Origin: Varroa destructor
Lineage: Eukaryota; Arthropoda; Arachnida; Mesostigmata; Varroidae
Length of the DNA stretch: 64,000 bases
Assembly (NCBI RefSeq): GCF_002443255.2
Contig: NW_019211458.1
Coordinates: 34,094,096-34,158,095 of the forward strand
Direction of reading: 5' to 3'
Shown here: in pieces, positions 47,400 to 60,560 of the stretch
Layout of the letters: each line of letters starts with the position of its first letter
Numbering within the stretch: position 1 is the first letter of the stretch
The notes under the pieces: generated by a model
The model's database searches: none
What the model saw: the letters and a program-made list of their open reading frames with translations, nothing else
What the model was told of the DNA's origin: nothing
Program-made: the position numbers and the translations under genes

Positions 47400-47972
47400 C
47401 TGTTGTTCTCATCGTGTAGCCTTGTCAACCCGTAGCTCCGGTCCACCGGCTGCTTATATGCTGCTTTTCTTGCTCCCATTTTGTCGGCAGTACCACAACC
47501 ACCACGAGCGCCTCTGATCATGTCCGCCTGAGTCTACAACAGTTAGTTTTACTTCTGGGCTGTACACAGCTCGCGACTCATTGCTTCTCTATCTGGCCAG
47601 TCCCGCTATTCTATCGCAACCTTACGAAGAACGTAGCTATTAAGTTAGCCACTGGCGGAATAGCAGCCGCGGCCACAGTGCCGATACAGACCGATAGCAG
47701 GAGCGCCGGTACAAAAGAAAGCCCAGTCCAGTCCCAACTATTCTATAGAGAGGTCGGTTCCGCGGATGGGGGTCGAGCGCTGGATGCACAGTTAGCAGTT
47801 TTGGAGACTGCCACCCTGCCACCATAACCCGCCGCTCTAGCACCCCTCTGGTGCACGGTAATTGTGTTCTTGTGTGAGGCGCAAAGATAGAGACACAGGC
47901 ACACAGAAAGACACTTGCTCACCCGTCCACAAACGCAGACACGCACTTACCGAGTCTCTTCTGTTTTCCCCA

Positions 47973-48257
47973 ATGCAGATCTACCCCCTTGTCTTGCTTC
48001 TTCTCCTTTTCCTTTGCCCTAACTGGCAATGTTGGCTCCTCGGTCCATTGGGTTCGGGTTACGTCACCCCTGGGACCTGGGACAACGCTGCCAATGGAGT
48101 CGGATGGCTGCGCGTTTGTCTGGTTACTACTGTAGCTGCTGCCACTGTAGCTAGCATATCCTCTTCTCTCACTTCTCATCCCTCGCAGTTTTCGGGGGGG
48201 GGGGGGGGACAGGATGCACCACATTTACCCCAAGGGGAGTCTTATTCTACCCACTAG
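47973..48257 (+). CDS. ORF with signal-peptide-like start, unknown
   Basis: An internal ATG begins MQIYPLVLLLLLFLCPNWQC, an apolar stretch typical of a signal peptide or signal anchor, and the frame continues for 94 residues. The rest is Gly, Thr, Ala and Ser-rich and includes a Gly run from the G tract. The minus strand is open over most of the same stretch, so coding is not shown. The Leu run may come from CTT/CTC-rich leader sequence. Confidence 0.2.
   Translation: MQIYPLVLLLLLFLCPNWQCWLLGPLGSGYVTPGTWDNAANGVGWLRVCLVTTVAAATVASISSSLTSHPSQFSGGGGGQDAPHLPQGESYSTH
48194..48208. repeat. G homopolymer of 15
   Basis: An uninterrupted G run, prone to length error in assembly and polymorphism in life. 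Confidence 0.95.
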
Positions 48258-49035
48258 CACTCCCTGTATGAAGGGCAGGCAAGCCCGGACAAACCCAGTA
48301 CAGCTATACTAGAGTCCGATTTTTGCAAGAGGTTGGGGAGCGGGCTAGTTGTAATGGGGTTTTGGCGAATACAGAACTTGCGGTGGTCTTACGATGACGG
48401 GCAAACACATGTTGCGTTGCCCTTTACCGATCGGCGTTTTCCTCCTTTATCCTCCACTTGCTCGAAGTATCGGTTCGGCACTTCCACAAGCTGCTCCTAT
48501 GTGTACAGTTACGCTTCACTAGGTCAAGGTATATACTATATAGAAACATCTATGTATATATGCCTGGCTAGTTTATATAGCTGTATCAATGGAAGAATGA
48601 GGGATATGCAGAGGATCACAGGTAAAGAGGCGGCTTGCTTCTGGTACATTTGTACATTTCTTGCTATACAAGATAATCATTTGTTCATGTGTTTTTGTAC
48701 AAGTGTAATATAAGAACGTGAACAAACCGTGTATGTACCTCCAAGAAGTACATCTAATTAGGCCGAATTACAAAGAACAGGTGTGTACTCCATTTGCTCG
48801 CTGTGCATTAAAGACTCTGTCGAGTTATAATGGAGCAATCGAATACAAAAATTTCTTTCCAGACGTCTCTGCAGAATAGCGCTTCGTTACGTAGATTGAA
48901 CGCGTTCTATCATATATTTAAGTGTATTTTCTTGGAACTTAGAGAAAGTACGTCTTTATATGTAAATGTAACGCTATTTAAACGATATCCTTCTTTCGAT
49001 TAAAAAACAGGCATGTTTTTTTACGAACGGGTCCC

Positions 49036-49053
49036 ATATATATATATATATAT
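49036..49053. repeat. (AT)n microsatellite
   Basis: A short AT run. Confidence 0.85.
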
Positions 49054-50454
49054 CTCGGTATATAGCCAGATATATTTGCGATGAGTTCATTTTGTAATTA
49101 ATAACTGGCCCTTATCTATATTTAGGATTTACTGGATTTTAACAATAATGAACACAATGGAGGTTAGGCACATCAATGCATTCACACTAACTTATAATAT
49201 AATGGTAATTTATTCACAAGGGTTTGTAACCGAGTTTTTACCGAGTAATTACTAAGGAAAGGACAAATTTGGCTTGTTTTGTTCTTGTTTTCCTCTCCCA
49301 TCCTCCTTGTCCACTTCACTATCTGTTTGCCTCGATCAGCTTGCAGTAGATTATGTCGCTGGTTGGCGCTAAGCGTATGAATCTGCACAGATCAAAGCAA
49401 AAATGTTCTTCTTTTTTTTTTCCATATCTACATGAAATTTATAAGGCAAACAGTTCTCACGTGAGCCTATCCAACCCTATTCGAATCATGGGTACCTGAC
49501 AGGAGCTAGGAGAGCTAGTGGTACATCAAGTCAGCTCCAGATTTATTCGACAGCTGGCTGGCACGAGGCGCCAATGAATAAACAGCCCTGAAATCACATT
49601 TCGTACATTCATCCATGGCACATGTCTGCTGTCATTCCACTTCATTACATTGAGGCTCGTCATCTTCGTCGTCACCAAAGAACAAGTTGTAGTTTTGGAG
49701 CTCATCTCCGAACTCGTAGTGATGTAAAAGACTAGAAACGAAAAGCGACTTCAAAAAGCTTTTGCTTTCGCTCAGTAAATGTGGAATTCTTATATGGGTC
49801 TGTCCTATTCGCACACTTCGGCATGAACGGTGTCGGTTTGAATTATCGATTTCATATTCTTTTCCCTAGGGATTATTCCATAATCTGAGTACTTTTGTCC
49901 TGACCATCATATCTATACTTGATTTTATTTGACATTTTTTAAAACAAATACATTTAGAATTGATTTGTATGCCAGTGGGTCGTTGTAAGGTGTATGTAGT
50001 TACAAGGCCTGGCACTACGACCATAATCATCTCCGAAGTCCTATAGAAGCGGGCCTTTCAGTAATGATTAACATCGTTAGTTTTTTCTGGGCGTTAGTAC
50101 ATGCAAGCTGTTATTCAGATGCGTGTCTAATAGCTTTAAATTAGATTAATACAACTAAGGGCGTGTTTACGAATTATTACATTTCTGTTTTTTTTTTTTG
50201 AACTCTAAGAATCATGCTTCAATGGACATAACTATACGGTCACTGTTTTAATTGCAAATCGTCCTGCCGTTTTCCACGAGCTACTTTCCGTCTTGAGAGC
50301 AATGCCGTGAAACGTCGTAAAAAGTGATTAATTTTGAAACTTCGTGACCGTAAAGCTTCTCCTTTACGCTACGTAAACACAGTCGAAAGTTCGAGATGTC
50401 GTTTGAAGATAACGCTGCTTTATAGTGTCGTATTTCGGGAGATATGAAAATCTT

Positions 50455-50475
50455 AAAAAAAAAAAAAAAAAAAAA
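50455..50475. repeat. Poly(A) run of 21
   Basis: An A homopolymer followed by GGGG. No retroposon body is recognised upstream. Confidence 0.9.
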
Positions 50476-51937
50476 GGGGTATCTTAAATTTGCGCTACCT
50501 ACATCATCATTACATCCAATTCGTAGGTACAACCCCCACACATACTCAAGCGCGATGTCTGAAATGGCCAGAGTGAAAATGTTTTACTCCTTCGCTGACT
50601 CTATAGGGAGGTCTTTCCGATAGAGCGGTAGACAATAAGTGTGGGTAACTAGGACACGTGAAGGGAAAATGTGCGTGAAAAGCGTAATGACTCAGTCATA
50701 TGTAAATGCACAATCAGATCAGCAGGAAAACATATAGGGGTAGGCACAATATAGCACGTCGTAACATCAGCAAGACGAGTCGCCGCTGAAAGTGATGTAT
50801 CGTATAGCTACTACTAAGAAGTTAAGCATTACTAGGGTTAAAAAGCGGTCGGTGTGACTTATTGCTTTTATGGTCGTCTAGCGATACCCGATCGATAGAA
50901 GTACAAACGATAACTTCGCGCATCGTCAACAAAACCAGCTGCTAAAATCTGTGGATCCTAAGGCTTCTCTTCCTTTCTGATTCTGTTCACGGTCCATTTT
51001 GAGGGAATCTATTCCTGCAGTCCTATCTGTTGCGAAAACCCTCTTAGCTCAATTTCGAGGGAGAATGGTGATAGACTATAGACTATACATACCGATTCAT
51101 TTTTGCAATGTTGAGGTAGGAATTTACGAAGAGTTGAAGTCAACATGAGCATAAAATTTCTTGAGCCGTGTTGAAAGTATCTCGGCATGCTTCAGACCAT
51201 ATGAAGATCGGATATAGAAGTCCCATATTGGGGCAAAGGGACTAAAAGCTGTAGGATAATGGGTATTAAGTTCTAGCTTTAAGCGCACTTATACATCGGG
51301 ACAGCAAAGCGGCCGAGAGTGAGTAGAGCGCGACTGGCGAAAGGACATAATTGGCCTAAAGCAAACGACGAAAGCGTCTTGAAGTGTTCCGTCTGCCCAT
51401 GTCAGACCTAAAGTGAAGCACAGGAAACAGTTTATGGCTAGGACATTCTTGGAGTCAGTAGGAAAAAGAAAAAGCCAAAATCTAGGAGTGCCACGGACAG
51501 CAATAGCACTAAAAAGCCTGATCTGCCAGCATGAATTTGCGAGGATTTCAAGAACGGGACGCAGATGAAACGGAGCGGTTTGTTCATAGTTCCATATCGA
51601 CTTGTTGATATCGTCTATATATTTATTTCACATTTATTATTTAGCTATTGCTAAGCGAGTCAGTCTTGGTATGATGAAGTCTACTATGTTCCATGATAGG
51701 CGTGTTAAATTTCTGATAGCAGAACCGATGGGGGCAATGAAGAATATCGTTTCATTTTCGTTCACACCGGCTTGCTTCGTGAAGCAAGACATCATCCCTT
51801 TGGTATTTATGCTATATTCATTTTGTCACAACGACTCAGGTTCTTTGAACAGCTGCTCCAGACTGAGATGCACCACTCTTACAGACTTATTTTTACTACC
51901 GGTATGATTATGCGGCACTTTGAGGCCTCTCCAAGAT

Positions 51938-52015
51938 GTCAGTATGGAACGCAGTTTCATTCGCAATGGTATCCGCTAGAACTACATTCAGCGGTCTCTA
52001 AAGTTCCATACTGAC
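51938..52015. repeat. Inverted repeat, 13-bp arms
   Basis: GTCAGTATGGAAC at 51938-51950 is exactly inverted as GTTCCATACTGAC at 52003-52015, with a 52-bp spacer. It could be a small hairpin or the ends of a very short element. No flanking target-site duplication was seen by eye. Confidence 0.8.
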
Positions 52016-52999
52016 GCGACGGTCTCGTAACTTCTAAAATACAGAATATGGTTAATATATGTACTAATCCGTAGTTTAATTTCGGACTCAAAATAAGCTA
52101 CATTATTCTGCCCAGAATTGCAGTCGACCTAGAACGACCGCGTTGGCTGTCGAAAAGACGAAATATTTTTCACGGCCTTAAATTATCTGTGATAAAGCAA
52201 TTCAGGTAACGACAAAGTGAAGTCCCACAGGTTCGTACGGCTTTTATTGTCGGTTACTATTAACTGAAGAAATATTGAAAACTATAGTATTCAAATGATA
52301 TAGTGTTTTCGGATGCAAAAATTAGCAACAAAGCGATTTCACCTAAAATTGGTTTAGACGAAGACTTTGTAAGGAATCAGTTGGATAATTAATGCCAGCT
52401 ATTAAAAATAAAACGGTATCGGTGGCAAAATACGTTTTTAATCAATGCCTTTAGAAAGTGTATTGTTTCTATTTACACAACGCTCTACTCGATAAACGTT
52501 TTTTTATAAAGTTGTGTCTTGCTCGGATACTTCTTTTGTCCATTTATTTAAAGCCGTTTTGATTCGCGCAATGCTAAGTAACCCGACTAGAAGCTACAGA
52601 CAGTAGCGTTTGACTATTCTTCGATCAAAGCGTTGGTTTCAGAAATGGCAGATTGTAGCAAACTCTCGTCTTTTAGTGCCTTTTTGCCCCCCTAAAAGGA
52701 GCTTTTCAAAAGGAGCCTCTGAAATATGCAAGTCAGCGCGGATGGTATTTCTTCGGATCCAAGGTTAGTCCGTTACCGGAATTCGCAACCGTACGTGCAC
52801 CATATACACTACATACGATAGCGAGTAGACCGTGCTTTTACATAGGCACCGCCTAGTTGGATCCGCCCGGTAGATTCCGATAATCGTAGCGTTGTTCACC
52901 AGCTAACTATGCTTTCCACCAATAGAACGTAATAGAAGCAGCCATAGGATAGGTTGGGTGGCAGCGAAAAGAGCAGCCCACTGTCGAAGATCATTGCTT

Positions 53000-53800
53000 C
53001 AGATAGGCACGCAAGGCAACCACGCGTCTAGACAAAATAGGGGCAAATTGGGGAGAGACCGAGGGACGGTAAGTTAAGATGGGATGACGGCGAACGCTAA
53101 GTATTGCACCGAAGGCCGAAGCCATGCTGAGAAAGTGAGAGGGACGAAGGAGGACCAAGAGAGAAACTAACGGGTAGCCCCAGCTGAGGGAACTGTGATA
53201 TGGATAGGCTGCGCTACGGCAGTGTGAGCCTCTATTTCGCGCTCGTTTCCTCTCGTCTTCTGCTTCTTCCGCTCTGCCGCCTCCTCCTTTAATTTGGCTT
53301 AAGATCTAATATAGCAGCACGAAATCAGCAGCGAGTTGGCCAGACCAACCCAGAACCAGTGGCAGGCCCAAGTGAATCAACTAGCTAGCGGCCACTGCCA
53401 AGGTTCGTAGCTGCTGCTGTTCGAGGTCCGCGTTGTCTGTTCCTCTGCACTCCTTCGGCGCGCTCCTTGCGAGCTCGCTGTTTGTACTCTCAGACGATGG
53501 ACGTCTTGGTCCATTCTCCGTCTTCCTACTTCTTTTCGCTGGTTGATCTCGCTGTTTCCGAGAGAGTGCTCAATGCACACTCCGCCGTCAATGCGGGAAT
53601 ACTCATTCTCGTTCATTACCCGATACAGTTACGCAGACGGTCAGGCATACAGACAAACCCATACCCAAACCACCTATTCTCTGCTTTGCCTTCTGAGATG
53701 CCGCTACACTGAGACGCCTAACAGCGCTATCCCATAAGAGACCATGTCGGATGTCGGATCCTTCGCCAACGAGAAGTCAAATCTGTGAAGAAGATTGTTT
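53000..53800. other. GC-richer island, possible leader
   Basis: Pyrimidine-rich, GC-richer sequence with both strands open. Near its end an ATG in a good context (GACCATGTC, about 53742) opens a 14-codon frame (MSDVGSFANEKSNL) ending in TGA, which would look like an upstream ORF if this is transcribed. No main coding frame follows. Confidence 0.25.
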
Positions 53801-56800
53801 TGTTTCCCGCAAGTAGGCGGCGACAGGAAAGGAAAACTCACATTACGCCTTGCGAAGAGCGTGCAAGCTGCACGTATGGGAGGTACTATGGCCTAACTCG
53901 GGGCATCTACAAGGGGTCAACGGTAACCCATTCGTCGGTGGACTGAGGGTATACGCAGTTTTATTACAGTTAGAATCAGGTCAACCCTTCAGAACGGCCT
54001 ATACTCTGGATTACACTTCGAATTGAGGTTGGCTATAACATCTGCGTAAACGAGAAGCAAACACACAGCGGCATCTTGATACAAACGACTACGCCGGCAA
54101 CCAATGGTTGCAATTGCAAAAAACAAAATCAGACAGATGTCTAGCAAGAGCTAAGTAAGAGATTCAAGCTGGGTGATCGAGGCTAGACAACCACGAGATG
54201 GGTGGCTGCGCATGTCGAGATTGCTGGCGTGTCTTCATATGGAGACTGATAATGATACATAATACCCTAAGCAGCTCATAGTATATATAGATGAGCTAGT
54301 GTATACAGCCATGTCTGTGAGCTGTTCATAGCGAAAGCTTTTTGTACATATTAACGTCCTGGCACCATTCGCTGCCACCCTAAGAATCAATCCTCCATCC
54401 GGCCTGTCGTTGTATCTAACCTAACTGCCCATCGACTAATAAAGAAGTGTGAATCAGCAGATTACGATATATCTATCCTGAACCAGGCTGGTTTGGATCA
54501 GCACAGAAGATGCCTATAGAAGGTCTCTCACGCTTCTTGTTCTAATAAGCCAAAGAGAAGAACACGTAAATTCGTTTTCGTGTTATTATTTGTTGTACAT
54601 CACAACGCTGATGATAGACACAAAAATGTACCCACTTTTGGATCATTCAATATATATATATATACAACAGCGACAGTTACCCCAACAGATAGGACTCACA
54701 TAATAACTACAATGAGTTCTGTATATCTGTGTGCCCAACAATAATGCCCACCATCGCCAACAAGCTTCTGCACTAAATTTGGGTTGTTATATATAATTAT
54801 ACTCAAGTAATTGAATGACCTGATCAACACTCGGCAGGTCATTTACATCAAATAAGGTAATGTTAGGAAAGCCTCGGTTCTTTCTACATACTCTACGATA
54901 TTATATTTAAACTGGATGGATGAACTAGTTCCTCGATAAGATGTATCGAAGTAATAAAAATAAGCTGAATACAACTTAAATTTACCTATTACAATGCGTT
55001 TGTAACCCGATAATTAAGTATAGTAATTCAGTAGCTAGTAAACCCAGCGCCTACTGCGACAATATTTGTGGTATCAGTCAACCAATTCCTAATCTAATAG
55101 AAATATACAGACAAGGATATGATCTGTTGTATCTTACAAGCACACTGTCTCAATCAATGACCCAGCTTGAACCAATCCATCTGACTGTATTAAAAGCGTA
55201 CACTCTGTCCTTTCCTAAAAAATGTTACAAACTTATATCGGGATCCAAAGTAAAACATGTGATCAATTAGGAATCTTCTAATTTTTTGTGAAAAAGAATA
55301 AGGGTTATTTATTTTCTATACATTCAGCATTTTAGCCCTGAGCCATATAGGTGATCGCAATGAGAGAACGCCTAGACGTGACGCTTTGGGCCACAACCCA
55401 CCACACAATCCTTGCACTGCATTACGTCATTTGATCAATAGCACTTATCGCATCCATTATTGTACCTTACCGTTTAATTGACTTTTCGAGCTAGCTTAAT
55501 ACGCCTTCAGTTATGTCAGCGCCTAGTTATGAGCGCATCTTTTATTAACGAAAGTTTGTGAATTTGGTGATGCTTTTTCAAATCGTATCGCCTGCTGCTC
55601 CTATTCGCGTAACTTAGGCCAACTGGTTTTACCTTCACGAACCTATCGGTCATTTCCTTCTGCCGATGATGTCGTTAGCGCTTTTACTCGCAAATTGCAT
55701 GTATGTAGATTCTATTCAGACAGTCCTCGACATGCATAATTTGCATTATAGTAGCAAAACTCTGGGGAACCCTGTTCACCCGATAAAGTAAGCGACTTCT
55801 AGAATCTGAAAGTAGGCAGGCCTTCAGGTAATGTTCTTTCTCCCCCAGTCATTCAGAAATTCTGCAAGTTCGACCTGTCTATTATCAGCGTCATACTGTA
55901 ACCCCTTGTTCAATATTCGGCTCAGAGGGATTGCGTCTACTAACGTACACTCACATACAAACGAACGAAGCGCGATGAAGGAAACGGACTTCCTCCGGCC
56001 GGCAGAAGCCCAGCGGAGCAACTTGGGTACGCTCCATTAAACTCAATTAATTTTAAAGTGAAGTGGGGCTGACGGGTCGCAACGGGGGGAGCATAAAAGT
56101 ATGTAATCAGCACTGTTGCTTGATAAGATGACCCTCGACTCCCAAGTGAGTTTCTATCAAACAAAGCCACTGCCCAATGATGCACGTTTGAGAGACTTTG
56201 AAAAACCATTAAGGTTCTAGTTAGCGCGCAGTTAAACCATTTGACAGTATGACAACAACGCCTACGGGGAAACGCTTGTTCACCAGTTATTCATTTACTC
56301 CGCTGGACAGATCTCTAGTTAACGAACTTAACTTGATGTAAAGTTATCTGCTTAGCTGCTCTGTCTTTAGCTACATTCTATACGTCTTAGCAAGTTTGTA
56401 GGCTTGTTCAGCGGACCAGTGCTGCAGTTCTGTAATATAGGATATCCACTTGTCCATATACATCTTCGCTGCTAAGATGGCTGAAGACACGAGAAGTCAT
56501 CTCTGTAATAAGCTATTAGTTAAATTTTCCTTGTAGGCAAACAATCCCTCGTACTCAACCATTTATAATTAATTTACTGTAGTATGTCTCGTTAACGAAT
56601 GATCTCATTCGTCTCAAGTGTATTTTACTATAATAAAAAAATATATTCACTAGCGGCACCGCCTTGTTATATAATTAAGGATAACTTTGCTGCAAAGCGG
56701 TCGTGTTTTAAACTTGGAAACATAAAACAACGCCAGTACCTTAGAACCAGGATAGAACATGTTAAACTGTATTACATCATATTAAAGCGATAATTTGGAT

Positions 56801-57179
56801 ATTCCATTGAAAACATGTTCGTTTATATTCATTATCAGGCTGCTGTCACCCAGGAAGCTTGAAGCCAGTTAATCAAATGTAGCAGACAAAGAAAGCGCAC
56901 ATTTTACCACGTATTTAGATTCGTGTACATTTAGATAACATGTTTATGTCGTATTTCCATCATAATGCACACTCAACGTGATAAGCAAGACAAAAAACAG
57001 TGTACATACTGAAATTGCACGCCTGTACCCGGTCCAACAGAGCTACGTAAGCCATACCTCAATCGAATCAAGTAAGCTCTCTGGACGAGGACGCTGTTTC
57101 ATCCTAGATGAATTTCAGAGACCTAGAATTCATCTAAAACCAGCTCGATCGCGTGCGCTTACATAGGGCAATGCGTCAT
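53801..57179. other. Non-coding stretch
   Basis: It includes a short (AT)n run at 54651-54665. ORFs at 55824-56209 are open on both strands. I see no gene. Confidence 0.4.
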
Positions 57180-57790
57180 AGCTTTGCCGTTGCCGTACTA
57201 AATTTGTCATTTTTTGCTTCGTTCTCCCTTGCCCGCGTCGTCCTCATCCTCTTCATTCGGTTCTCGTTCTGTTATTGGGGGCCAGCTCCGGACGCGGCCC
57301 CCGCTTGAACAAGCCGAGCGGGGCCATGTTCGTGTCGCAGTGAACATTCGCAAGGGCCAAACTGTTCGTCGGATTGCAGCGTTATTCAGTGTTAAATATT
57401 GAGGAGCAATAAAGTGAAACGCAGTAGTTATTCGGCTCCAAGTTTTTAATTCCAATACCATTTCGATTCTTAATGAGCGTTCCTCGAGGTAATGACGAAG
57501 TCATCGTCATTACGGCGTCGACTGCAAGCCCCTACGGCCGCTTGTGTGTTCTCACCGTTCTTTCCAGCGCCTCGATCCCCTTTCCCCCATTCTCTTCGGC
57601 TGCTTAACGTTAACACAGGATCATTAAAGAAGTGCAGAAGTGCTCCCTTGGTAACGCTTCCTCTTAGCTCCTTCCTCGTTCAGCTATTATTCGTGCGCCT
57701 GCTTCCCGCTTTCCGTCCATGTTCTCCTTTGTCCTTTGTCGCGCGCATCAGCGCACGGTGCTTCCGAGTCGGTTGCTAATGTTGTCGGCG
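57180..57790. other. GC-richer island
   Basis: Open frames on both strands, Ser and Pro-rich on the plus strand, Asp/Glu-rich on the minus strand from the TCC/TCA repeats. No domain was recognised. Possibly leader or promoter sequence. Confidence 0.25.
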
Positions 57791-58950
57791 TTGCCGCCTA
57801 ACGAAAAAGAGCAAAGCGAATAGAATAAGGAGGCCCTAAATAACGTAAAAGGCAGAGTCAAATAGCGTCTCCAGCAAGAAATAGTGGATGGCGCAGAAGC
57901 GATGAGGGGTCAATAGTAAGGTCAGTGATAAATTCAGTTTGAACAAACGAAGCTTCGCAAGCAACCCTGCGGAAAGAGATGATTACATTTATAGGAGGAA
58001 ACGCCGCCCATTGGTCAGTATGGCTAGTTATACAGCTAAGAATAAAATTAACAGTCCTTTGAATTATTTTCAATTCCGCAACTTATATGCATCCAGTCAT
58101 CTAATAAGTATCCTATAAATACGCGCGCTCAGGACACGCGGGAAAAAGCAGTTGAAAATGTAAGTTAAAACATAACAATACGTAAGCTATCTTCGGTACT
58201 GATTTCGGAGGGTGTACCTCGAAGAAACGAACTTCTACGATAGATTGTGCATAATTCTGGGAAATGCATCTGCTATACAGGTTTTATACAAGTTCTGGTA
58301 AAAAAAAAAGACGTAAAAGGATAGGCATACAAACAAACAAATAAATATTAGATATCGACGAGTATTCAGTTCTGGTACAATGTGAGTGTAGAGCGCTAGG
58401 TCGAAAGAACTAGATTACAAAGAGGAAATATGCCGAAGATGACGCCCATAGAAGTTAATACGTGAAATAAATGAGGATTTACTATCATAAAACATAAAAA
58501 AGTCCCCTCCCACCGAAAAGCCCGTAATAAAGCGTCTTAATACAAGGGATTGGCTCAAAGTGAACTTTTACAGATTGGGTTTGGCAAACTAAACGACAGC
58601 GTCGCGCCTGACATCAATAGCCTTGCTGGTTAAATACCAAATAGTCCAGTTCTGGGTTTAGGTGCATATCACCGAAGACGGATCCACCAACCAAGAAGAT
58701 TCTCCTACCATGATACCTACTTCCGGTGAAGACGGAAGTGCTCTAGATACGTAGAATCGCAAAGCAGAGTTGAGGGAGAGCGAGTAGGCCGGCGGACAGC
58801 TTTGCTGTACGAACGCTGTGCGAGAAGATATTTGCATACGAAGAAAGGGCAAAGGGCATCCGTGCCCCTGCTACACCCACTTTTTCCCCTACTAGCAGCC
58901 GTTCGCCAAAGAACCTCGTGTCCGCTCCGACGGAGGAACCTCACTCAATA
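57791..58950. other. Unassigned; overlapping minus-strand ORFs at 58658-58944
   Basis: Two minus-strand frames overlap at 58658-58944 in a GC-richer patch. They lie directly downstream of the ORF at 58951-59154 and could contain exons of the same minus-strand gene, but no splice junction could be proved. Confidence 0.25.
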
Positions 58951-59154
58951 TTAACGCTGCAGCGCGTACGTCTGCTTAGCACCAGTGTTAGCAGGCTTTG
59001 CCTTGCTTTTGTCAGACCCTGTGCTAAATATTGGCAACCTTGACCCACTGTTGCGCAAGCGAGACGCATTTAGAGGTGACACAAGCGTCTTCAGCAATGA
59101 GTCAAACTGTTTCGTAGCAACTGGTTGACTGCTAACTGAAAACCGATTAGCCAT
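58951..59154 (-). CDS. Small minus-strand ORF, 67 residues, unknown
   Basis: An ATG in a strong context (AGCCCATGG on the minus strand) opens a 67-codon frame ending in TAA. The product starts MANRFSVSSQPVATKQ and is Ser, Thr, Lys and Asn-rich, with few acidic residues and no low-complexity run. This looks more protein-like than most ORFs nearby. It could be a complete small protein or a first exon. I recognise no family. Confidence 0.3.
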   Translation of the reverse strand: MANRFSVSSQPVATKQFDSLLKTLVSPLNASRLRNSGSRLPIFSTGSDKSKAKPANTGAKQTYALQR

Positions 59155-60560
59155 GGGCTGGAGAGATGGTCCAAGGGAAACGCAAACCCGTGATTGCTAC
59201 CGATGCTCATAGTTTCAACAAGTTTCATAAGTGTTCAATACCGGTCTGCACAAACGAAGAGGATGCTGCAGAAATCCACAGAGCTGAGCTTAAATGGCAT
59301 ATAATCGATTTGAAGTTAAACATATAGGTTTGTATTAGATCGTCTTGATAGCCGATGTAACCGTACTCGCTCCACTCCGTAAGCATCAACGTCCAGATAT
59401 AAATTGCCCTTAATATCGTGAAGCTCTAAACATCTAAAAAAATTCACTAACGCACTACTATTGTATATAATTAAAGCTAGAATCACAGTCGCATTGTGTA
59501 AGAAGGTTTAATCTTATCATATAAAGAAGGACAGTTAGCATGCCTACGTTCAGATTAAATACCTCGTATATATTATAGTATAGACTGACGTACGCAAATT
59601 CTCATTTTCTCTACGTTCCATATTTTTAGTTCTGCTCGTTTCAAGATATGTCGTATCCTACTTGTCACTCAGGCATCAATTAGTAGTATACCTCAAATTA
59701 TTTAGAGGAGCGATGTCTTCACGGGCAATATAAAAATAAAAAAAATCCAATGAACCTTTAGTCGATTGGCTCATTGCGACATCTCTTACGTATATCATAA
59801 AACATAACACGTCAGGTCTAGTGATGACATAAAGGGGAACTTCATGAACCTGAAACAGTTAGCAGAGAAAGGCCCGTACTCAAAGGAAAGCGGAGCTACG
59901 CTGCGGTGCCAGTTAGTGATTAAGGACAAACGACAGATTGCTTACGACAAAATGAGAAATAGTTACGTTTCAGTTCTTTGAATTATAGAGTGTTCCGACA
60001 TTTGTCGAGCTGGCAGGCCAGTGGTGGAGTAACTCTTTCGACAGGTCAGCAACTACACTCGCTAACAACAGCGTGTACACACGTCCTTCAGTGTGTGCTT
60101 AGTTTCGATCTGATATGGCCATTTTGTGCTGTATTTGTCAAGTATTTGCGCTGGAGAACAAGTACGCACGGCATTGGGAGCGAGTTCACGCAAGATGAAA
60201 CTAGCTCTAATTAAATTGAAGAGCTCCCGCAAATTTAGCACAGAACTGATTACTATTGAACGCTCCAAAAGTAAGATCTCCTTGTAATTAAAGTTATCGC
60301 CAAAACATCTTATTATTGCTAAACCTTAGTTGGCATATTAGGAATTATCTTTAATGATGCTAGCTTGTTTGTTTCAGGACATGTGAAATTATACACGAGC
60401 CTCACTAGATCAGTTTGCTGGTCAAATGACGACAAATCTGGAAATCGCTCAAATTATCAGCATGTATTCATTATTTCAATATCGTCATCAGTCAACGTAT
60501 TTCGTTTTATGGCGCTGTTAGTTCGGCCTTAGTAGGTCCGTCCAATTAGAAGCTCCGAAA
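59155..60560. other. Non-coding stretch
   Basis: AT-rich sequence with competing ORFs on both strands near 59978-60268. No gene is recognised. Confidence 0.45.

Larger units (their letters stand above)
47400..48260. other. GC-richer island
   Basis: Composition changes sharply from the AT-rich flanks, with long open frames on both strands. It ends near a run of 15 G (48194-48208). It may be a promoter or leader region. One frame contains the signal-peptide-like ORF listed separately. Confidence 0.3.
48261..52999. other. Non-coding stretch
   Basis: It contains (AT)n at 49036-49053, poly(A) at 50455-50475 and an inverted repeat at 51938-52015. ORFs at 48333-48713 and 51602-52014 have no start, splice or domain support. 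I see no gene. Confidence 0.4.

Noticed and set aside
57214..57402. A segment reading GQTVRRIAALFSV, reminiscent of a transposase helix-turn-helix.
   Set aside because: Only about a dozen residues match a very general pattern, the N-terminal part is a Ser-rich repeat, and the minus strand is open too.
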